Source: Clostridium sp. CAG:452
Lineage (GTDB): Bacteria; Bacillota; Clostridia; TANB77; CAG-508
Length of the DNA: 38,863 nucleotides
Direction: 5' to 3'
Assembly: GCA_000434035.1 (NCBI GenBank)
Contig: FR893519.1
Span: 8,053 to 46,915, forward strand
Part shown: piece by piece, positions 33,119 to 38,863 of the stretch
Layout of the letters: every line of letters begins with the position of its first letter
How positions within the stretch are numbered: position 1 is the stretch's first letter
Position numbers and translations under genes: made by a program
The notes under the pieces: model-generated
Told to the model about the DNA's origin: nothing
Databases searched by the model: none
The model's input: only the letters and a program-made list of their open reading frames with translations

Positions 33119-34519
33119 TTATTTCATGAATGTTTCATATGTTCTGTATGCTTGGTATATATCATATTTGCTTGTTACTTCATATGGTGAATGCATTGAT
33201 AATACTGGTACACCACAGTCTATTACGTCTATTCCCTTGTTTGCTAGAATATAGGCTATTGTTCCGCCTCCTCCTACGTCTACTTTTCCTAATTCTCCTA
33301 TTTGGTATGGTATTTCATTTTTTTCTAACATTGCTCTTATTTGTGCTACGTATTCTGCGTTTGCATCTGATGCTCCAGATTTTCCTCTTGCACCTGTATA
33401 TTTGTTTAGTCCTATTCCGTGTCCTAGGAATGATGCATTGTTTCTTTCTGATACACTTGCATATATTGGATCTAATCCTGCATCAACATCTGCTGATAAC
33501 ATCTTAGAATTACAGAATACTTTATCTAATTGATTTGGTCTGTTTTCTGCTTTTTTATTTAGTAACTCTGCTACAAATGTATCAAATACATTTGATTCCA
33601 TTCCTGTGTTTCCCATGCTTCCTATTTCTTCTTTGTCAGCTAATATACATATTGCTGTTTTTTTAGGATTATTTACATTTAATATTGCTCTTAAAGCTGT
33701 AAATGCACATATTCTATCATCTTGTCCATAACCTGCTACCATGCTTCTGTCAAATCCTAAACTTCTTGCTTTAAATGCTGGTACTAATTCTAACTCTGAA
33801 CTTAATAGGTCTTTTTCTGTTATTCCGTATTTTTCGTTTAATATTCTTAAGATATTTAATTTTACTCTTTCTGTTACTTTTTCATCTCCATAAGGAATAC
33901 TTCCTATAAGTAAATTTAAGTCTTCCCCTGCAATTCCTTCTTTTAGTTTTTTCTCCATTTGATCTTGTGCTAAGTGTGGAAGTAAGTCTGTTATCGTAAA
34001 TATTGGATCTGCTTCATCTTCTCCTATATTTATTCTTATTTTTTCTCCTGTTGTTTTTACTATAACCCCATGTATACTAAGTGGAATTGTTGTCCATTGA
34101 TATTTTTTTATTCCTCCATAGTAATGTGTTTTAAAATATGCAAATCCTGAGTCTTCATATAATGGATTTGGTTTTAAATCTAATCTTGGAGAATCTATAT
34201 GTGCTCCTACTATATTTAATCCAGTTTCTAATGTATCTGTTCCTATTACTGCAACATATACGCTTTTTGCTCTATTTATATAGTATACCTTATCTCCTGG
34301 CATTAATGTTGGTTTTTCTCTTAAGTCTACAAAGCCATTCTTTTGTAATATTTCTTTACTAAATTCTACTGCTTCTCTTTCTGTTTTGCATTTATTTAAA
34401 AAATAAATGTATTCATTTCCAAATGTATCTATTCTTGTTTTTTCTTCTTCTCTTAAGTTCTCCCATCCGCATTCCTTTTTGTTAAATAGTCTTGCTTTTA
34501 GCTCTTCATATTCTGACAT
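33119..34519 (-). CDS. M18-family aminopeptidase
   Basis: A 466-residue metallo-aminopeptidase. GLNIVGAHIDSPRLDLKPNPLYED holds the first metal His-Asp; GYGQDDRICAFTAL holds the bridging Asp; LADKEEIGSMGNTGMESN holds the catalytic Glu pair; DVDAGLDPIYA and the C-terminal VDCGVPVLSMHSPYEVTSKYDIY hold the remaining ligands. It probably trims acidic N-terminal residues in the cytoplasm. It lies just downstream of the Spo0A-like gene, with its own AAGGAG site. Confidence 0.93.
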   Translation of the reverse strand: MSEYEELKARLFNKKECGWENLREEEKTRIDTFGNEYIYFLNKCKTEREAVEFSKEILQKNGFVDLREKPTLMPGDKVYYINRAKSVYVAVIGTDTLETGLNIVGAHIDSPRLDLKPNPLYEDSGFAYFKTHYYGGIKKYQWTTIPLSIHGVIVKTTGEKIRINIGEDEADPIFTITDLLPHLAQDQMEKKLKEGIAGEDLNLLIGSIPYGDEKVTERVKLNILRILNEKYGITEKDLLSSELELVPAFKARSLGFDRSMVAGYGQDDRICAFTALRAILNVNNPKKTAICILADKEEIGSMGNTGMESNVFDTFVAELLNKKAENRPNQLDKVFCNSKMLSADVDAGLDPIYASVSERNNASFLGHGIGLNKYTGARGKSGASDANAEYVAQIRAMLEKNEIPYQIGELGKVDVGGGGTIAYILANKGIDVIDCGVPVLSMHSPYEVTSKYDIYQAYRTYETFMK

Positions 34520-34652
34520 AAGCTTATGCTCCTTTCTTTTGTTATATATTTGGTTTTACCCATTTTTATAAATTATATCACAAGCATTTTTTTCATACAA
34601 TATATACCAATAATTTTATTATATCTATTTTTTTAATTTATATACATTAGTA

Positions 34653-34677
34653 AAGGGCACAGCTTTATAACTGTGCC
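34653..34677 (-). terminator. terminator after the Spo0A-like gene
   Basis: AGGGCACAG / CTGTGCCC stem with a loop of about eight bases, 13 bases after the stop; on the minus strand a short T-rich stretch (CTTTACT) follows. Confidence 0.65.
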
Positions 34678-34689
34678 CCACCTTGGAGA

Positions 34690-35151
34690 CTATTCTTCTA
34701 ATTTCAATTTTACCGTATATGCAACTGTTGTGAGAAACTCCGCATTTGTTGGCTTCTTTTTCTTAAATGAATACGAGTTCTTAAAATATGATTCTAACAC
34801 TTCTACGTCGCCCCTGCAAAAAGCTACCTCTATCCCATGTCTTATACAGCGTTCAACTCTTATGGGAGTAGTGTTAAAGCTTTTTGCAACCGTTGGATAC
34901 AACTCCTTCTTTATAGGCATATTTTCATTTTCCATCAGTAATTTTATGGCCTCGCTTGCATACCGAAAGCCATCCACATTAGTTGGAATACCAATTTCAA
35001 TGAGCATATTAAATATTGTCTGATTTAAAGGAGTTTTCCTCTTGGTTTTTCCTTTGATTATTTTTAATGCCTCTTCGTGTGAATAACCAATTTCCAAAAG
35101 ATCCGCATACATTCTTTTTTCTCTCATGATGTCTTCTTTCTCTTTTTGCAT
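34690..35151 (-). CDS. stand-alone Spo0A C-terminal (DNA-binding) domain protein
   Basis: A 153-residue protein behind a GGAGG site 7 bases before the ATG at 35151. Residues about 40-150 match the Spo0A effector domain: IFNMLIEIGIPTNVDGFRYA, ELYPTVAKSFNTTPIRVERCI, RHGIEVAFCRGD and KKKKPTNAEFLTTVAYTVKL. The N-terminal 40 residues form a short helical stretch, not a receiver, so phosphorylation cannot control it directly. It probably binds 0A-box-like DNA or partners with full-length Spo0A. Its base use is richer in G and C than its neighbours. It holds the only in-frame CGG in the window read as a normal triplet (Arg63, 34963-34965, TTT CGG TAT). Confidence 0.88.
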   Translation of the reverse strand: MQKEKEDIMREKRMYADLLEIGYSHEEALKIIKGKTKRKTPLNQTIFNMLIEIGIPTNVDGFRYASEAIKLLMENENMPIKKELYPTVAKSFNTTPIRVERCIRHGIEVAFCRGDVEVLESYFKNSYSFKKKKPTNAEFLTTVAYTVKLKLEE

Positions 35152-35163
35152 TTTAATGCCTCC

Positions 35164-35188
35164 AAAAAAAATTCAAGCAGTTTGCTTG
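35164..35188 (-). promoter_or_regulatory. small hairpin plus U-run in the leader of the Spo0A-like gene
   Basis: On the minus strand CAAGCA-AAC-TGCTTG is followed by AATTTTTTTT, just before the ribosome binding site. It looks like a weak terminator and could attenuate expression. Confidence 0.35.
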
Positions 35189-35196
35189 TATACATA

Positions 35197-35225
35197 ATTA
35201 TATATCAATTTACATATTTTGTCAA
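35197..35225 (-). promoter_or_regulatory. consensus promoter of the Spo0A-like gene
   Basis: TTGACA (35220-35225), 17-base spacer, TATAAT (35197-35202), about 45 bases before the ATG. Confidence 0.8.
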
Positions 35226-35250
35226 TTATTCTTCATGTTTTTTCCTATAA

Positions 35251-35285
35251 AATTAACCAAAGGAGTAATTCCTTTGGTTAATTTT
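35251..35285 (-). terminator. terminator after the large surface protein gene
   Basis: TTAACCAAAGGA / TCCTTTGGTTAA stem with a four- to five-base loop, followed on the minus strand by TTTTATAGG. Confidence 0.8.
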
Positions 35286-35291
35286 TAGTTA

Positions 35292-38200
35292 TTATTTTTT
35301 AAGTACAAATTTTTTTATTAAGATAATTCCTACTCCTAGTACTGCTACTGCTGATATTGTTATTATTGCTATTTGTACTGGTGTTATTTTATCTTCACCT
35401 GTTGGCTTTGTAATTCTAAATGTCTCAGCCCAGAATTCGTCTTCTTCATTGTATTTATCTAAAGTAATTCTAGTGTCTTCACTATGTACATAGCTTAGGT
35501 TAGCTGGTGTGCTTTGGTCTCTTCTTCCTGCTGCATTTGTGTAGTGTGTTACTTGTGCTATATAGCTATCATATACTCCACCATTTTCTATTTCTGATGC
35601 TGATAAACCTACTGAAACTACAAGCTTTTTAGAAATATCTTTGTCATATTTTTTCATTTTGCCTGTTGCTTTTGTACTTTCTATTTGCTCTTTTATTTCT
35701 TCTTCTGTTATTCCAGTACCGTCTTCTTTGTATACATTTTTATTTTCTACTAAAGTACTTCCATCTTGATTTTTTATAATATTAAAGTCTGTTGTGCTGT
35801 TTACGAATTTTACTTTTGGGTTTAATGCTTCTTGGATTTGCTCTACTGATGCTAAAACTTCTTCATCATTTTCACCTTTTGTTCCTGTATAGTAGAAATC
35901 TGAAATGTATGTTCCGTTTGTATAGGCTACTTGCTTTTTAGCATCTTTTACTTCTCCCTCTAAATTTGAAAGTTTTTGTGCGTACTCTTCTGCTTTTACT
36001 GCTTTATAGTAGCTAATTAAATCTTTGTTTAAGTAATCTATGTCGCCTTCGTTTCTAATTACATATGTATATGTTATATATGCGTCTGCACCTTGAGCTA
36101 ATTCTGTTGTATCTGTTTGTAAGTACCACAATCCTCTGTTTGTTCTTTCTGATTTTGTTGCAGATAATCCATCTCTTTGTCCTTCTAATTGTATTTGATC
36201 GCCTTCACCTTGGTCAAGAATTTTATTAATATCTGCTGTTGCATTTGCTATTAAGTTTACTCCACTTGCTACTGGTTTTACTGTTAAACCTGTTATATGT
36301 TTTTCTAGTACTAATTTTGTTTTTGGTCTTTCCATTAAACCAAAGTTTACGTTGTTGAATTGAGTGTTTGAAATAGTTGGACTGCTTCCATTTCCTACTT
36401 CTGTTGTATCACTTGTGTTATCTTTTACGTCTGTGTCTACTGGTACTTTTATTTTTAATGTTTCTGCACACATCCAAGTATTTTCTAATACAGCTTTTAA
36501 TTTCTCATCATCTGTTCCTATTGATTTGCTTAGTAATGCTAGTTCTGCACCTTTTGTACCATCTACATCTACTGCATAGCTCATTACTTTTAATCTTCTT
36601 GCTTCGTTATCTACTGCTTTTGAGTTTTCTCCATCTAAAGATATATTGTTGTACCATTCTGCATTATAGTTATAATCAACATAAGTAGATTTATAGTCTT
36701 CACCATTATATGTTTTTATATTATTTTTAGATTCTTCAGTTGCATCTTTTGATTCAATTGATTCATCGAAATATGTACCATCACCGTATATAAATCTTAC
36801 AATGTAGTTACCTGGAATAATTCCTTGTGTAAATTTGTATTCACCAGCTTTATTCATATCATCAACTTTAAAAGAATAACTCTTTCCTGGATATCCATTT
36901 CTATCTGTTGTTTTTACTGTATTGCTTCCAGCTACTGTTTCTTGCCAAATGTATTCATATTGTTTATTATTGATTTCTACAAGTTCTATAAGTTGAACTA
37001 TTACGTCACTGACGTTATTACCATTAGTATTAAATACTTTTCCAGAAATACTTCTTTCTGCATTCTTTTTGAATGTAATAACAATTCCATTTGCTGTATC
37101 TGTATCATCTTCACGTCTAGTTGTTGGTTTGTTTTCTCCTAAGAAAGTATTTCCTGGTGCAGAATCTGCATCTACTAATCTTCCTTCTGTTGTAGAATAT
37201 TCAACAATTTCTGCCACATTTGTATATTTGCTTGTATCACTTGGTTTTTTAAAAAATGTGCCGTCTTCATTCTTCTTTACTTTGAATTTTAATGTTATTT
37301 TTTTACTTTCTCCTGGCACTAGATTAATATTGCTTATAGTTAGTATTTTATTCTTTTCATCGTTAACAGTTCCTTCCACATCGCCTACATATTCATATCC
37401 TTCGTCATAGCTGTATTTAACTTTAACTCCTGTAGCGTTGTGTTGCGTACTTTGGTTATTTATTTGCAATGCGTATGTGACATATACTTGTAATTCTGTA
37501 TTTTTATCTTTTTTATTAGGTAATGCTTCTCCATAAGGTTGTCCTAAACTATTTGTATCACCTGGCACTTTATAGTCATCAATTCTATAATAGTAGTCTG
37601 AATAAGCTAAGTATAAATTATAATCAACTTTATCATCTGTCGTTTTATATAATTTTTCTTTCAAGTCTTTATCTAGCATTCCATCTAGTATCTGGTCATA
37701 AGTATATGCAGTTTTTTGTCCATTTATTTCAATTTCAGCTGAATCTACGTCTGTTCCTAAGTTTAAGTCAAAGAACTTTTTATATAATCCAAAGTTAATG
37801 TCAAATGCATAACTATCTAAGTTAATTTCTCCAACGCCGTTATTGTCTTTCCATGTAGTTTTCCAATCATCTGTTTTTTGTAAGTATTTTTCACTTCTTG
37901 CTGTTACAAAAGCTTGTTTTCCATCTTTTTCTACATTTGAATATATTGCTTTGTCTGGTATATTCTCTTCATCTTGAAGTGTATAGTTAATTGTGTAGCC
38001 ACCATTTGTTTTACTTTGGGTTTCATTTTCTGTTCCAAATATTGTTTTTGTACCATCAGCTAATCCATGGTCTTCTTCTGATGTTATTTTTGAAAATACC
38101 CCTTTATTATCCTCTTTATTCTTATAAAGCATGCTTGTATCTGGATTTATTAAAGGATTATATGTAATACCATCATAATCAATTTCTACTTTATAATCTG

Positions 38201-38863
38201 TTCCAACTGGTATATAGTTTGTTCCGTCATCTAATTTTGTGAATAAATATTGACCTTGTTTTAATTTTACTGTGCCTTCTTTTCCTAAATTGTTTAGATA
38301 AGTTACCTCTTGTCCATCTTTTTCTGCAGTTTTTGTTGTTGCTACAGTTTTATCATTTTCGTCAAGCAATCTTACTGTAACTCCACCTAAAGCTTCGTCG
38401 TCACTTTCGCTATATGTATTATTTATATCAGGTTGTTCTTTACCTGTTTTTATTTTCTCTGTCCAAACTATTCCACCTAAGTTCATTATAGGAATATCTT
38501 TAATATTTAATACTAATTCGTGATTTATTAATGTTACTTCTCCTGCTTTAAACTCATCCTCAGTAACAGTATCCTCTTTTTCTGCCTTATGTATAGTATA
38601 TGTATTTCCTTTTCTTTTTAATGTTACTGTTATTTTTCCTTCAATTTTTTTGTAACCTACTGGTGCTTCTGTTTCTTCCATTGTAATTACTATGTCTTTA
38701 CTTAAGTCTGCTATTTCAATGTCTTCTAATACTATGTTTCCATTTTTATCTGTTGTTACAATTATTGTTGGAGTTCCTGTTGTTGGTATTTTATATCCTT
38801 TTATACTTGCAATGTTTGTTAGTGTTAATTTGAATTTTGCTCCTTCAACCTTTTCTCCATCTT
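35292..38863 (-). CDS. large surface protein with SdrD-B/Cna-B-like domains, 5' end beyond the window
   Basis: The frame stays open to the right edge, so at least 1190 residues are present and the N terminus is missing. The window-edge part reads as a Cna-B/SpaA prealbumin-like domain ending in EETEAPVGYKKIEG. SdrD-B-like domains follow (LGGIVWTEKIKTGKEQ ... LGGVTVRLLDENDKT; later ISGKVFNTNGNNVSDVIVQL). An isopeptide-type or DUF11-like stretch (VYVTYALQINNQSTQ) and long charged regions are also present. It ends in one membrane helix (PVQIAIITISAVAVLGVGIILI) and KKFVLKK. There is no LPxTG before the helix, only TKPTGEDK, so it is probably membrane-anchored. Likely an adhesin or pilin-like stalk. 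No in-frame CGG. Confidence 0.88.
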   Translation of the reverse strand, partial: DGEKVEGAKFKLTLTNIASIKGYKIPTTGTPTIIVTTDKNGNIVLEDIEIADLSKDIVITMEETEAPVGYKKIEGKITVTLKRKGNTYTIHKAEKEDTVTEDEFKAGEVTLINHELVLNIKDIPIMNLGGIVWTEKIKTGKEQPDINNTYSESDDEALGGVTVRLLDENDKTVATTKTAEKDGQEVTYLNNLGKEGTVKLKQGQYLFTKLDDGTNYIPVGTDYKVEIDYDGITYNPLINPDTSMLYKNKEDNKGVFSKITSEEDHGLADGTKTIFGTENETQSKTNGGYTINYTLQDEENIPDKAIYSNVEKDGKQAFVTARSEKYLQKTDDWKTTWKDNNGVGEINLDSYAFDINFGLYKKFFDLNLGTDVDSAEIEINGQKTAYTYDQILDGMLDKDLKEKLYKTTDDKVDYNLYLAYSDYYYRIDDYKVPGDTNSLGQPYGEALPNKKDKNTELQVYVTYALQINNQSTQHNATGVKVKYSYDEGYEYVGDVEGTVNDEKNKILTISNINLVPGESKKITLKFKVKKNEDGTFFKKPSDTSKYTNVAEIVEYSTTEGRLVDADSAPGNTFLGENKPTTRREDDTDTANGIVITFKKNAERSISGKVFNTNGNNVSDVIVQLIELVEINNKQYEYIWQETVAGSNTVKTTDRNGYPGKSYSFKVDDMNKAGEYKFTQGIIPGNYIVRFIYGDGTYFDESIESKDATEESKNNIKTYNGEDYKSTYVDYNYNAEWYNNISLDGENSKAVDNEARRLKVMSYAVDVDGTKGAELALLSKSIGTDDEKLKAVLENTWMCAETLKIKVPVDTDVKDNTSDTTEVGNGSSPTISNTQFNNVNFGLMERPKTKLVLEKHITGLTVKPVASGVNLIANATADINKILDQGEGDQIQLEGQRDGLSATKSERTNRGLWYLQTDTTELAQGADAYITYTYVIRNEGDIDYLNKDLISYYKAVKAEEYAQKLSNLEGEVKDAKKQVAYTNGTYISDFYYTGTKGENDEEVLASVEQIQEALNPKVKFVNSTTDFNIIKNQDGSTLVENKNVYKEDGTGITEEEIKEQIESTKATGKMKKYDKDISKKLVVSVGLSASEIENGGVYDSYIAQVTHYTNAAGRRDQSTPANLSYVHSEDTRITLDKYNEEDEFWAETFRITKPTGEDKITPVQIAIITISAVAVLGVGIILIKKFVLKK

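Overview
The window is AT-rich DNA from a low-GC Gram-positive bacterium, most likely an uncultured anaerobic member of the Clostridia. This is an inference. It rests on the ylxM-ffh-rpsP-khpA-rimM-trmD-rplS operon order, sporulation-family membrane proteins (YlbJ-like, SpoVB-like), a Spo0A-type DNA-binding domain, LTA-synthase-like and 3D/G5 wall proteins, and AGGAGG-type ribosome binding sites.

Main observation: seven genes (tsaE, trmD, ffh, an ABC ATPase, acpS, a UDP-sugar pyrophosphorylase, a YafQ-like toxin) appear broken by +1 frameshifts, nine in all. All nine have the same form. An in-frame CGG is followed by A (eight) or C (one), and reading resumes one base later so that GGN is a conserved glycine. 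Skipping that C restores full family length in every case. I read every coding region by eye for in-frame CGG codons and found ten: nine are these sites and one (a Spo0A-like gene, CGG-U) is read through in frame. A minus-strand tRNA-Gly-like gene at 814-887 has the anticodon-loop bases U34 C35 C36 G37. UCCG is the exact complement of CGGA, and a normal tRNA-Gly(UCC) lies 96 bp upstream of it. The simplest reading is that this lineage decodes CGGN as a four-base glycine codon, with a dedicated tRNA present in this window. Sequencing error would not place an extra C exactly before in-phase glycine codons only.

Layout. 1-1107: two copies of a 95-bp inverted-repeat element, a small lipoprotein gene, and the two tRNA-Gly genes, each with its own promoter. 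1208-5177 (+): tsaE-tsaB-rimI and a Lon-family protease. 5226-9379 (-): the SRP/ribosome maturation operon with three recoding sites. 9440-12436 (-): Sua5/YwlC and an LTA-synthase-like enzyme. 12554-13035 (+): two small membrane proteins. 13076-17008 (-): an ABC ATPase and giant FtsX permease pair. 17106-22390 (-): membrane proteins, exonuclease III, a SpoVB-like flippase and a 3D/G5 wall protein. 22649 (+): LemA. 23284-28582 (-): tatD, acpS, an unknown tail-anchored protein, a WG-repeat protein and a UDP-sugar pyrophosphorylase. 28705 (+): YlbJ-like. 29824-30376 (-): toxin-antitoxin pair. 30477-32072 (-): pyrG with a possible attenuator leader. 32240-33013 (-): a REP-associated tyrosine transposase between two REP palindromes. 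33119-35151 (-): M18 aminopeptidase and a receiver-less Spo0A-like regulator. 35292-38863 (-): a large surface protein running off the right edge.

The pieces connect. Essential steps (SRP targeting, acyl-carrier-protein activation, t6A synthesis, m1G37 methylation) would all depend on CGGN recoding. TrmD, whose m1G37 product normally suppresses +1 slippage, is itself a recoded gene. No tool was run; product names rest on recognised motifs.
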